The position numbers were made by a program, and so were the translations under genes. A model generated the notes under the pieces. That model was not told the DNA's origin and made no database searches. It worked only from the letters and a program-made list of their open reading frames with translations. Of a DNA stretch of 36,482 nt, positions 13,317 to 20,460 are shown one piece after another. This DNA is from a virus: the IMG/VR virus record IMGVR_UViG_3300024054_000036, positions 1-36,482 of that record. One strand, 5' to 3'. The stretch's first letter is position 1. Each line of letters opens with the position of its first letter.

Positions 13317-13829
13317 TTCGAAACACAAATCCCGCCTTTCGGCGGGTTCGTGTGTGCGGGTGACACCCCTACATTATACACGCCCTTTCCAAGTTATCCA
13401 CATCTTGCTCGCACAACCTGTTCATAATTCTGCGCTACAGTATCCATAACGCAGTGCGGGTGAACCTGAGATAACTGCGAGATCAAAGTCATTCTCGGGA
13501 TGGCATACGGCGACGCGGCGGGGACGCTGACGAAGCGAAATGTCAAAACCAGTGCTATGTCTTGTGTTTCGGGCACTGATGAAAAAAACAGGCGTGACGA
13601 ACGCTAGGGGTTCACAGGAACCTGCAATCGAAACAGAAGCGCGCGAAAAAGAATCGGACACGCGCTCTCACTCAAACCGGCAACACAGCGGGTTATGGCT
13701 CCGGCTCTGCAACAGGGACACTATTTCTTGGCTCTACTAAGCCATTTCTACACCATGCCACCACATACCCGCCGTTACGAGAACGCACGTTTTCGTCTAC
13801 GACTCATTGCATGGAAAGGAGACGGCATC
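13317..13829. other. Gene-poor stretch with hairpin and DnaA-box-like site
   Basis: I see no convincing gene in these 513 bases. A hairpin with stem CCCGCC/GGCGGG lies at 13331-13346 with partial pairing of its flanks, a TACATTATA promoter-like run follows near 13371, and a consensus DnaA box (TTATCCACA) lies at 13394-13402. A short frame from about 13570 to 13740 is Ser/Arg-rich and has no codon or start support. The stretch could hold an origin for the plasmid-like module, or be decayed coding sequence. Confidence 0.35.
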
Positions 13830-14009
13830 ATGGATTTGCAGGCACAAATCACTCGCGTGCGCGAATTGATGCAGCAACGCGCGAACATCGACAAAGAGTT
13901 GGCCGGTTACAAGGAACTGGCCGACATCCTCAAACCGAAGGTGGCGAGGAAGAAACGCAAAGTGAAAACCGAAACGCCTCCCGCCTCTCAAAACACGATG
14001 AAGATGTAA
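13830..14009 (+). CDS. Small coiled-coil protein
   Basis: This 59-residue protein starts at the ATG at 13830 behind AAAGGAG. Residues 3-32 (LQAQITRVRELMQQRANIDKELAGYKELADIL) have heptad spacing of a coiled coil, followed by a very basic stretch KVARKKRKVK. No family is recognised. It is the first of a run of small genes with Shine-Dalgarno sites. Confidence 0.55.
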   Translation: MDLQAQITRVRELMQQRANIDKELAGYKELADILKPKVARKKRKVKTETPPASQNTMKM

Positions 14010-14024
14010 AGTGGAGACACCGAC

Positions 14025-14171
14025 ATGCAACCGAACACTTATAGCGAATATCCAACACAACGCTACAACCACTATTCGCTTAAAGTAGAACCAGCCGACC
14101 TCGTCGTGCTCTGTATTTTCGCGGCGGTCATCGCATTCTACATCGACCGCAAGTACCCGCGCGCAAAGTAA
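14025..14171 (+). CDS. 48-residue single-pass membrane protein
   Basis: The protein has a hydrophilic Tyr-rich start and one hydrophobic helix (ADLVVLCIFAAVIAFYI, about residues 26-42), then a basic tail, suggesting N-out/C-in placement by the positive-inside rule. A GGAGA site precedes the ATG. The length and layout are holin-like, but nothing ties it to lysis. Confidence 0.5.
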   Translation: MQPNTYSEYPTQRYNHYSLKVEPADLVVLCIFAAVIAFYIDRKYPRAK

Positions 14172-14240
14172 ATGAGTGAGATGCACATGGTACGATTCCA
14201 CTTAGAGGATACTGACCCTCGACGTGGAGATCACGCATGA
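14172..14240 (+). CDS. Possible 22-residue leader peptide
   Basis: A short frame begins directly after the membrane-protein stop and ends in an ATGA overlap with the next gene. A TGGTACGAT extended -10-like motif lies within it, so it may instead be the promoter region of 14237-14467. Confidence 0.25.
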   Translation: MSEMHMVRFHLEDTDPRRGDHA

Positions 14241-14467
14241 GCATCGCTGACGAATCGGATGCACCGGAAGCATCCGTGACCGACTACGTTGGCGTCCTTG
14301 CTTTCGTGGTCGATAACTTGGAAAGGGCAAACTGTGAATCTGCTACAGCGATTGATGCGATCAGCGGAACCAATCTGGTCGCGGCTGATTACCATCTTCG
14401 ACGAATGGCGGCGCACGTTCGCGCAGCGCTAGGCGCTTGGAGAGACATGAAGAAGCCGGGCAAGTGA
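14237..14467 (+). CDS. Small hypothetical helical protein
   Basis: This 76-residue protein is predicted all-helical with an acidic start and the segment SGTNLVAADYHLRRMAAHVRAALGAWRDM. No known domain is recognised. Its stop codon falls in the loop of a strong hairpin that ends the transcript. Expression probably comes from the small-gene run upstream. Confidence 0.5.
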   Translation: MSIADESDAPEASVTDYVGVLAFVVDNLERANCESATAIDAISGTNLVAADYHLRRMAAHVRAALGAWRDMKKPGK

Positions 14468-14479
14468 TTGCCCGGCTTC
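14452..14479 (+). terminator. Strong hairpin at gene end
   Basis: A perfect 12-base stem GAAGCCGGGCAA / TTGCCCGGCTTC lies around GTGA, which contains the stop codon. Only a weak T-rich tail follows. Confidence 0.6.
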
Positions 14480-14500
14480 CTTACGTAGTACAATGTGACC

Positions 14501-14575
14501 GTGGCACCCGCCCGCCACACGCGGCTCACCGCCGCACTTTCCCTCCCGTTGAGCAATGCTCCGGGAGGGCCTTTT
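14501..14575 (+). ncRNA. Candidate small RNA between a promoter and a terminator
   Basis: A GTAGTACAAT promoter-like -10 (TACAAT at 14489-14494) and a good terminator at 14541-14575 frame about 75 bases with no open frame. The body contains a GCGGC-TCACC-GCCGC hairpin. This is an inference from the two signals only. Confidence 0.3.
14541..14575 (+). terminator. Rho-independent terminator
   Basis: CCCTCCCG (14541-14548) pairs with CGGGAGGG (14562-14569), followed by CCTTTTC. Confidence 0.65.
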
Positions 14576-14605
14576 CATCGACGTGGTATGATTCAGCAAG
14601 GAGAC

Positions 14606-14740
14606 ATGCAAAGAGAGGGCAGATACCGGCCTGTGACTTCCTGCCGATACCGTAAACGGGAAGAGGAGCGCGTTGCGGCCCCGAATGGGAACAAACTGGC
14701 GCGCGCGGCGATACTCAACGCGATGCAAATTCGCATATAG
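14606..14740 (+). CDS. 44-residue basic protein
   Basis: A small Arg-rich protein follows an AAGGAGA site, with a TGGTATGAT extended -10 (14584-14592) only a few bases further up, so the leader is extremely short. No family is recognised; a nucleic-acid-binding peptide is possible. Confidence 0.45.
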   Translation: MQREGRYRPVTSCRYRKREEERVAAPNGNKLARAAILNAMQIRI

Positions 14741-14879
14741 GCCGGTCGGTATCTGCTCTTTGCCAACCACCGAAGCATCCGGCGCAATTTGATACACTGA
14801 TTACAGGTGCCCCTCGCACTTCAGCGCGCCGTGTCGTGTGCTGTATGATATAATCAATTACGTTACCAATTAGCTTGCG

Positions 14880-14923
14880 GCTGTTGAGATGAACCTACTC
14901 GCAAGCGGGTTCATCTCAACGGC
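14880..14923 (+). promoter_or_regulatory. Perfect 13-bp hairpin upstream of HNH gene, with alternative pairing
   Basis: GTTGAGATGAACC (14883-14895) pairs with GGTTCATCTCAAC (14908-14920) around a 12-base loop. The loop contains CGCAAGC, which can pair instead with GCTTGCG at 14873-14879. A TATAAT lies about 35 bases upstream. The two structures exclude or constrain each other, so this may be an attenuator or translational control of the endonuclease. Confidence 0.5.
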
Positions 14924-14932
14924 ATCCAATTT

Positions 14933-15451
14933 ATGGATGAAATTTGGAAGGATGTGCCCGGATACAAAGGGCATTACCAGGTCAGCAACACAGGCAAAAT
15001 TCTTTCTCTAAAGAAGAGCAGTCCGCGTCTCATGAGACCTGGACTAACGCCTGATGGGTATTTTCTCTGTTGCTTGCAAGCAACATCAATGGAGAAGAAA
15101 AGAGAATATAAATATTTGCATCGCCTTGTCGCCACCGCATTCATCCCCAATCCATCAGAGCATAAAATCGTCAACCATATTAACGGAATTAAGACGGATA
15201 ATCGAGCAACAAATCTAGAATGGTGCGACGTAAAATACAACTGGGATCACGCGATTCGCATAGGAATAATCCCAGATCAGAAAGGTCAGGGGAATTTCTC
15301 AAGCAAGCTAAAAGAGCGTCAGGTTATAGAGATAAGACGGCTCCATTCTGAGCAAGGTATGCGGCTTAAAGACATCGCAGCAAAATTCTGCATATCTCCA
15401 TCGACTGTATCTAACATAGTAAATCGGCAGAGGTGGGCGCATGTCGCATGA
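14933..15451 (+). CDS. Free-standing HNH homing endonuclease (NUMOD4-HNH)
   Basis: This 172-residue protein has an N-terminal NUMOD4 motif (IWKDVPGYKGHYQVSNTGKI, residues 4-23), an HNH domain with HRLVATAFIPNP and IVNHINGIKTDNRATNLEW (about residues 63-97), and a C-terminal helix-turn-helix (LKDIAAKFCISPSTVSNIV, about 145-163) for site recognition. It has no Shine-Dalgarno site and is lower in GC than its neighbours, as expected for a mobile gene. It sits between small genes rather than in an intron or intein; intron boundaries are not visible. Confidence 0.9.
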   Translation: MDEIWKDVPGYKGHYQVSNTGKILSLKKSSPRLMRPGLTPDGYFLCCLQATSMEKKREYKYLHRLVATAFIPNPSEHKIVNHINGIKTDNRATNLEWCDVKYNWDHAIRIGIIPDQKGQGNFSSKLKERQVIEIRRLHSEQGMRLKDIAAKFCISPSTVSNIVNRQRWAHVA

Positions 15452-15485
15452 TATCCTTAACTGCGGACTCTTTTAGGAGGTTCGC

Positions 15486-15686
15486 ATGTTGGATAATCGA
15501 CCCCGCGTCTATGCGCTCGCCAGCTACACGGTAAAGAAGCGGCCCGGCGGGTGGTACTACCGCAAGACCGACAGCGACGCGGAATGGCGTGGGCCGTACA
15601 GTAGCAAGGTTAGTGTTTCGCTTATGATTTCGCGTCAACTCACTCGTGAAATCATCCGACGCGACCGCCCGATGGAGGTAGCATGA
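15486..15686 (+). CDS. Small basic hypothetical protein
   Basis: The 66-residue protein is preceded by a perfect AGGAGG. It is rich in Arg, Lys and aromatic residues (TVKKRPGGWYYRKTDSDAEWRGPYSS), reading as a short WYYR beta sheet and a helix. It is coupled by ATGA to the next gene. The GWYYRK...W.GPY pattern resembles small phage proteins of unknown role. Confidence 0.55.
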   Translation: MLDNRPRVYALASYTVKKRPGGWYYRKTDSDAEWRGPYSSKVSVSLMISRQLTREIIRRDRPMEVA

Positions 15687-15868
15687 GAGCACGCTTCATC
15701 ACCATCGACGGCCGGAAGTATCTATGGGCTGAAATCCTAAAACTTCGGCGCGAACAGAAAAGGGAAGCGAAGAAAGCGCAACTTGCCTTGTTCGAGCTTC
15801 GAGAGGACAGTCGGCCGACGACTCAAAAACATGCCGACGGCCGATATTCCGAGCCGACGCTGTTCTAA
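15683..15868 (+). CDS. Small basic helical protein
   Basis: This 61-residue protein is coupled to the previous gene. RARFITIDGRKYLWAEILKLRREQKREAKKAQLALFELRED suggests a beta hairpin followed by a long basic helix. The C-terminus ends in EPTLF, reminiscent of the short hydrophobic peptides that bind the sliding clamp (QxxLF type), although the Gln is missing. A terminator-like hairpin follows. Confidence 0.5.
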   Translation: MRARFITIDGRKYLWAEILKLRREQKREAKKAQLALFELREDSRPTTQKHADGRYSEPTLF

Positions 15869-15873
15869 TCACG

Positions 15874-15902
15874 AGCCTCGCCTACGGGCGGGGCTTATTT
15901 CA
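15874..15902 (+). terminator. Terminator-like hairpin
   Basis: AGCCTCGCC (15874-15882) pairs with GGCGGGGCT (15887-15895, one G-U) around TACG, then TATTT. It marks the border between the small-gene block and the phage late region. Confidence 0.6.
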
Positions 15903-15917
15903 TGGTAAAATCCCAAT
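15903..15917 (+). promoter_or_regulatory. Leaderless-type extended -10 (TGG-TAAAAT-N6-ATG)
   Basis: TGGTAAAAT ends at 15911, six bases before the ATG at 15918. It opens the HNH-RusA gene pair and probably the run toward the terminase genes. Confidence 0.6.
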
Positions 15918-16160
15918 ATGTGTAAATGTACTCCTGAAATCAGAACACCGTGGTGCGGCAAGCCCGGATGCGAGATGCCGAAACAAGAAAAGCATGAGCA
16001 CGAGTTGCAATATGTTGGCGCTATTGTCACGCCAGAAACCTGCATAAAATGCGGTGACCGCTTGATTGCGAGCGAAATTGAGATAATCGGCACGTTCTAC
16101 GAAGTCGGCGGATATTGTGAGAACCAAAAATGTGATCGTTTTCTCGTCCTTGTTGTATGA
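15918..16160 (+). CDS. Small zinc-binding protein
   Basis: The 80-residue protein has three Cys groups: CKC...WCGKPGC near the start, CIKCGD in the middle and YCENQKC at the end, fitting one or two zinc sites with beta strands between. Its mRNA appears leaderless. Coupled by ATGA to the HNH-like gene, it may assist nucleic-acid processing, but no family is recognised. Confidence 0.6.
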   Translation: MCKCTPEIRTPWCGKPGCEMPKQEKHEHELQYVGAIVTPETCIKCGDRLIASEIEIIGTFYEVGGYCENQKCDRFLVLVV

Positions 16161-16459
16161 AGCGCGGAAACCTCCGACGCCCTATCCCCGAACACATCCG
16201 CGCCCAGCTCGACGCAGACCCCGAATATCATCGCTGTGCTCTTTCTGGCATCGGATACTGCGATGGCCGCATCCAGTGGCATCACTACCTCAAGGTAGCC
16301 GGACGCCGCACCGATGACCCCGAAGGCATCATTGCACTCTGCGAGCATCACCATGACAAGGAGTCGCTACACAAGGCAGACCTCGATCGTATTCTCATGT
16401 CCCGTGTCACACCGGAATTACGAGCCAAATACCCTCGCGCCATATGGCCTCGAACCTGA
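16157..16459 (+). CDS. HNH-like nuclease / phage DNA-processing protein
   Basis: This 100-residue protein contains CALSGIGYCDGRIQWHHYLKVAGRRTDDPEGIIALCEHHHD (residues about 27-67): a Cys pair, the WHH core and a closing LCEHHH typical of compact HNH nucleases with a structural zinc. HNH proteins next to terminase genes are needed for DNA packaging in many phages; lambda NinG-like roles are an alternative. It overlaps the following RusA-like gene by 16 bases. Confidence 0.65.
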   Translation: MKRGNLRRPIPEHIRAQLDADPEYHRCALSGIGYCDGRIQWHHYLKVAGRRTDDPEGIIALCEHHHDKESLHKADLDRILMSRVTPELRAKYPRAIWPRT

Positions 16460-16788
16460 TCGTCCTCGACATCCCCGAGAAAGTGTCCGCCAACGCTTTT
16501 TATGCCGGGATGCACTGGTCAAAGCGCAAGAAACTCGCAGACCTCTACCACGCCGCTCTCATCGAGCACCGCGCCAAGCGATTCAAGACCCCCGCGCATC
16601 TGACATTCACCTTCACGTTCAAGGGCAGACCGCTCGACGCCAGCAACACATTCGCAATGGCGAAGATGCTGGAGGACGGGCTTGTGAGATGGGGGATATT
16701 GCCGGACGACAACCCCGATTGCGTCGCGAGCATCAAGGTTCAGTCGCAGAAAGGGGGGAAGGATACGGTTAGTATACTTGCGGCGTGA
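16444..16788 (+). CDS. rusA: RusA-like Holliday junction resolvase
   Basis: This 114-residue protein shows the RusA pattern: an N-terminal strand and helix (SANAFYAGMHWSKRKKLADLYHAAL), LTFTFTFKGRPLDASNTFAMAKMLEDGLVRWGILPDDNPDCV with the conserved Asp residues (about 68, 84, 91 and 95 region) that bind metal, and a final strand. RusA cleaves branched DNA before packaging, consistent with its place directly upstream of the terminase genes. The length is normal for the family. Confidence 0.8.
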   Translation: MASNLIVLDIPEKVSANAFYAGMHWSKRKKLADLYHAALIEHRAKRFKTPAHLTFTFTFKGRPLDASNTFAMAKMLEDGLVRWGILPDDNPDCVASIKVQSQKGGKDTVSILAA

Positions 16789-16794
16789 GTTGCA

Positions 16795-16803
16795 TGGTAT
16801 AAT
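16795..16803 (+). promoter_or_regulatory. Extended -10 TGG-TATAAT for the terminase operon
   Basis: This is a consensus extended -10, 33 bases before the small terminase ATG. No Shine-Dalgarno site follows; the ATG is preceded by a T-run. Confidence 0.6.
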
Positions 16804-16835
16804 CAAACTATCAGCTATTGATATTCTGATTTTTT

Positions 16836-17123
16836 ATGGCGAAAGGTGACGGACGAGGCGGCGCACGCAAAGGCGCAGGGAAGCCAAAAGGATACAAAGC
16901 ACCTCACACGCTTGAGGCAATGGCCACAAGAGCCGCCTTTATAAAAAAGGTGGAAGAAAATCTTGATAACATATTCGCCTCGCTCCTTACCGAAGCGAAA
17001 AAAGGCAACGTCCAGGCCATCAAAGAATTACTTGATCGCGCATGGGGCAAACCACCGCAAGCACTCACTGACCCGAACGGCGGCTCTCTCAAGATCGCGG
17101 CTGTCGCCATCTCTCTCGAATGA
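16836..17123 (+). CDS. Terminase small subunit-like protein
   Basis: This 95-residue protein begins with GDGRGGARKGAGKPKGYKAPHTLEAMA, the Gly/Lys-rich GGARKGAGRP-type start of many phage packaging proteins, followed by helices (RAAFIKKVEENLDNIFASLLTEAKKGNVQAIKELLDRAWGKPPQ) as in small terminase or terminase-associated proteins. It is shorter than typical TerS. An ATGA overlap couples it to the large subunit. Confidence 0.65.
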   Translation: MAKGDGRGGARKGAGKPKGYKAPHTLEAMATRAAFIKKVEENLDNIFASLLTEAKKGNVQAIKELLDRAWGKPPQALTDPNGGSLKIAAVAISLE

Positions 17124-18460
17124 AACTGGAGATTGCCGCAAGCAAGGCATACGAGCGTCTTTGGAAAAGCGACAAACGCTACATCATCCTCATGGGCGGT
17201 CGTGCAGCAGGACGCTCCTACGCCGCTTCGCAGCACGCCCTCGCGCACCTCACGCAGACAAAGACACCATTCCGTGCTGCGCTTATGCGTCTCGTCCACG
17301 CGGACATCCGCAATTCGAGCTGGCAGGAGCTTCAAGACCGTATCGCCCAGTACGATCTCTACGGTGTCATCTCGTCTTCCGACAGCATGATGACCACCGA
17401 ACATGGCTTGCAGAGCATCAACGCCGTCGGCTTCCACAAATCGAGCGGCGACCGATCCGCAAAGCTCAAATCGCTCGCAGGATTCACGCACGCCTACGTC
17501 GAAGAAGGCGAAGAGATAGGGCAACACGACTTCCGGCAACTCGACGACTCGTTACGCGCTGAAAAGTCGCAAGTCGTCATAACGATGAACACGCCTTCAG
17601 TTTCGCACTGGATGGTGCAGCGGTGGTTCGATACGTCGCAGGTCGAAGGGTTGCCGGGCTTCTACACCCTATCTTTGAAGCCAAGCGTCCAAGACGTTGA
17701 GTTCATCTTCACGACGCACGAGCACAACACACATCTCCCCGAAGACGTGCACCGACGCTATGAGGCTTACAAACAGACAAACCCCGCCTATTACTGGCAG
17801 ATGGTACGCGGCCTGTGTCCCGAGGTGACACTCGGCAAGATATTCTCCGACTGGCGCGTCATCGACACCATTCCACATGAAGCACGTCTTTTGGGCTATG
17901 GGCTCGACTTCGGCTATTTCCCAGACCCTGACGCCATCTTAGCTGTCTACTACTACGACGGCGGCTACATTCTCGACGAAAAGCTCTACCAGACCGAGAA
18001 CAGCCCCGAACGGCTCATAGCGACATGCAGCGGACTGCCGAAAGCGCCATTCATCTGTGATACGAATGAACCGCGCATGATCGCTTCGCTGCGTTCCGGC
18101 GGCATCTCGATAATCGAAACCGAAAAAGGAAAGAGCAGTGTGGATTACGGCATCAAGCACATGCAGGGCCTCCGCATCTCCTACACCCGCCGCTCTGAAA
18201 ATATCGACCGCGAATACAAGAATTACGCGTGGCTCATCAAGAAGCTCGCCGATGACAAATACGAGAACATGCGCGTGCCTGATCCGCAATGTGCCGACCA
18301 CCTCATGTCAGCAGCACGCTACTTCCTCACAAGGATGGTGCGCCCGAAGACCGAGAGCGACACATTCCGCACCTCCGCAGCATCACACGCGGCGAGCGCG
18401 GCAGCAATCAAGCATCGCGTCCTCAAAGAGCACAAGGTATCCCCAAGCAGAGCCGTTTGA
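17120..18460 (+). CDS. terL: Terminase large subunit
   Basis: The protein has 446 residues, the normal length for Terminase_3/PBSX-like enzymes. The ATPase domain has Walker A GGRAAGRS (residues 26-33), where the usual Lys is Arg, and a Walker B/catalytic segment AYVEEGEEI (about 125-133). The nuclease domain is RNase H-like with Asp263 (GYGLDFG), Asp314 (FICDTNEP) and Asp393 (CADHLMSAARYF). It powers genome packaging and cuts concatemers. It is coupled to the small subunit and followed by the portal gene. Confidence 0.9.
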   Translation: MKLEIAASKAYERLWKSDKRYIILMGGRAAGRSYAASQHALAHLTQTKTPFRAALMRLVHADIRNSSWQELQDRIAQYDLYGVISSSDSMMTTEHGLQSINAVGFHKSSGDRSAKLKSLAGFTHAYVEEGEEIGQHDFRQLDDSLRAEKSQVVITMNTPSVSHWMVQRWFDTSQVEGLPGFYTLSLKPSVQDVEFIFTTHEHNTHLPEDVHRRYEAYKQTNPAYYWQMVRGLCPEVTLGKIFSDWRVIDTIPHEARLLGYGLDFGYFPDPDAILAVYYYDGGYILDEKLYQTENSPERLIATCSGLPKAPFICDTNEPRMIASLRSGGISIIETEKGKSSVDYGIKHMQGLRISYTRRSENIDREYKNYAWLIKKLADDKYENMRVPDPQCADHLMSAARYFLTRMVRPKTESDTFRTSAASHAASAAAIKHRVLKEHKVSPSRAV

Positions 18461-18473
18461 CTTTACCAATTAG

Positions 18474-18488
18474 TGTTATCATACGCAT
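18474..18488 (+). promoter_or_regulatory. Leaderless-type extended -10 (TGT-TATCAT-N6-ATG)
   Basis: TATCAT at 18477-18482 is followed by six bases and the portal ATG at 18489. The upstream TTACCAATTAG also occurs near 14863. Confidence 0.55.
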
Positions 18489-20219
18489 ATGGCAGAACGT
18501 CCATCGCTCGAATACAAAGACTTGTACGCCCGCCTTGATGAAGACGAGAAGAATTACCGCACCAGCACGATCAAGCTCTGGGACAGCATCGACTTCTCAC
18601 AGTACGAGACTCTGAAGCAGGCCGGATATTTCATTCTCTCCCGCTACATGAGCGGACAGACCGACGAACTGGGCCGCCTGAAACCGTTTCGTCAACTCTC
18701 GAACGGTGTCGTCGAGATCGAGTTCCGCGCAAAGAACATCGACCGCGCACATATCAGCTACAAGGCCACCGACGGCGATTACGGTTTTGCGCTCGCAGTC
18801 CGCAAGGAATTGCAAGAGTGGATGGAGGTGTCAGACTTCGGCACCTACATCGACGACTACCAGCGCAAGAAGGCGCAGTTCGGCACCACCATCACGAAGG
18901 TGAATGAGTACGATGACAGCCTTACGTTCACCGTCTGCGACTGGCAGAACCTCATCGTAAACCCGCGTGACATCAAGAACGGCGACATCGCCGAGGACAG
19001 GGAAATGACCCTGCGCGAGCTGGAGGATATGCGTGGCAAGTGGGACGACGTGGACAAGGCAATCGACGCTGCAAAGTGCGAGAAATACGACAAGAACGGC
19101 AAAGCCGTCACCGTGCGCGATGGTCAGGGCTACTTCCGCGCGTCCTACTTCACCGGCGACGAAAAAGACACAGACATCAAGCTCTACTACTTCATCTGCG
19201 CCGTCATCAACGAGAAGAAGTACCTCATGCACTACCACGAGCTGAAAAAGCCCGTGTATGTCGTCTCCCGACCTCGCAAGAAGATAGAGGGCCGCTCGCT
19301 CGGCATGGGCATCATCGAGGAATTGTTCAATCCGCAGATTTTCACGAATGAATCCGTCATCGCGGAAAAGTTCGCAATGGACATCGCCGGGAAGGTCATC
19401 ACCGCGACCAACAAAAAGACCCCAATCCCTTCCGCGTTGCAGCTCTTGGACGGCGAGATCATCGAAATCGACAAGCAAGCCGGTGAATACTTCGAGCCGA
19501 TCGCGCTCGGCGCTGGCGTCAACTTCCCCGAGTTTCAGAAACAGATAGACAATTGGTTCAACATCACGCAGTTCGACCAGTCCATCACCGACGCACTGCG
19601 CGGTGAATCATCGTCGGCACCGTTCGCAGCACAAGCGCTTCAGAGTGCACAGTCATCGTCAATCTTCAACAAGCGCCGCGATAACGACAGCTTCGACCTC
19701 ATTGACATCATCAACGACTATGTGTTCCCGCATATAGCCAACAAAATCGCAAAGGAACATAAGCTTTCCGTCTCGTTTTCACAGACCGAGGCGCAGTGGC
19801 TCGCGGAAGCGATAGGCGAAAAGAAGAAGGCGGACGCGCTGCTTTCCTCGCCGCTTGATGATCTCATCGAAATGGGCGTGCCGCAGGACGAACCTGTCGA
19901 GGTGAAAAGCGATGCGCTTCTTCACATCCCCAAGGGCTACATCACCGTCGAGAAGATAAACGCGAAAGGCCGTCTCTACATCACCAACGAGCAATCCGAT
20001 GACCAGCAGCTCATCAACACGCTCCTGATGAAGTTCAACAATCTCGCCCCAGAAGACCCCGGCCGCGAAGACATCGTGAATCAGATCATGGAGCTTGCTG
20101 GCGTGTCGCCTGCTTCTTTCGCAAGGAAGACAGGTGGCGGCGTAGTGAAAGCCAAGACACAACCAAAGAGCGCGACGGAATCGACCATCGAGAGCGCGCT
20201 CCCTGAAGGACAGGTATGA
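18489..20219 (+). CDS. Portal protein
   Basis: This 576-residue protein is placed directly after TerL and before scaffold and coat genes. Its content fits large podovirus-type portals: an N-terminal helical wing, a GDYGFALAVRKELQEWMEVSDFGTYIDDYQRKKAQFGTT segment, a beta-rich middle (VCDWQNLIVNPRDIKNGD), and a stem-crown part with GRSLGMGIIEELFNPQIFTNE. I call it mainly from length, order and overall pattern. It is coupled by ATGA to the next small gene. Confidence 0.8.
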   Translation: MAERPSLEYKDLYARLDEDEKNYRTSTIKLWDSIDFSQYETLKQAGYFILSRYMSGQTDELGRLKPFRQLSNGVVEIEFRAKNIDRAHISYKATDGDYGFALAVRKELQEWMEVSDFGTYIDDYQRKKAQFGTTITKVNEYDDSLTFTVCDWQNLIVNPRDIKNGDIAEDREMTLRELEDMRGKWDDVDKAIDAAKCEKYDKNGKAVTVRDGQGYFRASYFTGDEKDTDIKLYYFICAVINEKKYLMHYHELKKPVYVVSRPRKKIEGRSLGMGIIEELFNPQIFTNESVIAEKFAMDIAGKVITATNKKTPIPSALQLLDGEIIEIDKQAGEYFEPIALGAGVNFPEFQKQIDNWFNITQFDQSITDALRGESSSAPFAAQALQSAQSSSIFNKRRDNDSFDLIDIINDYVFPHIANKIAKEHKLSVSFSQTEAQWLAEAIGEKKKADALLSSPLDDLIEMGVPQDEPVEVKSDALLHIPKGYITVEKINAKGRLYITNEQSDDQQLINTLLMKFNNLAPEDPGREDIVNQIMELAGVSPASFARKTGGGVVKAKTQPKSATESTIESALPEGQV

Positions 20220-20443
20220 CACAAGACAAACTGAAATCATTTCACGACGACGACGCCATGATGAAAGCCGTGGAGTCGTTCTTTGCCGAGTACCTGTCCG
20301 ACGAAGCCGTCAAGCGTGTGTTCCGAAAGGAAGATACGCACGCGCTTGCAGAAGCGCGCGACGTGCTTCTCAAAGGTTTTACCAAATTGCGAGAACGCTA
20401 CGGCGTAGACCGCAAGGCGGGAAACCCGAACAGGGGATTATAA
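20216..20443 (+). CDS. Small helical late protein
   Basis: The 75-residue protein is helical and acidic-to-basic (DDAMMKAVESFFAEYLSDEAVKRVFRKED...), translationally coupled to the portal gene. No family is recognised; it may be a portal accessory or head protein. Confidence 0.5.
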   Translation: MTQDKLKSFHDDDAMMKAVESFFAEYLSDEAVKRVFRKEDTHALAEARDVLLKGFTKLRERYGVDRKAGNPNRGL

Positions 20444-20460
20444 GTTATCAAAATAATCGT

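Noticed and set aside
12667-13326. Minus-strand frame of 219 codons over the CHC2-type gene
   Set aside because: It covers a terminator, the bidirectional promoter and a recognisable zinc-finger gene; no start signal or known domain.
13540-13740. Plus-strand frame of 66 codons, Ser/Arg-rich
   Set aside because: No ribosome site, no leaderless promoter and no recognisable pattern; a second frame in the same place is equally open.
14840-15480. Group I intron carrying the HNH gene
   Set aside because: No interrupted gene can be rebuilt by joining the flanks and no intron core was recognised; the HNH gene appears free-standing.
18831-19478. Long minus-strand frame (215 codons) inside the portal gene
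   Set aside because: It is a composition-driven mirror of the portal gene; Leu/Val/Asp-rich without domain pattern, no start signal, and it fully overlaps a well-supported gene.
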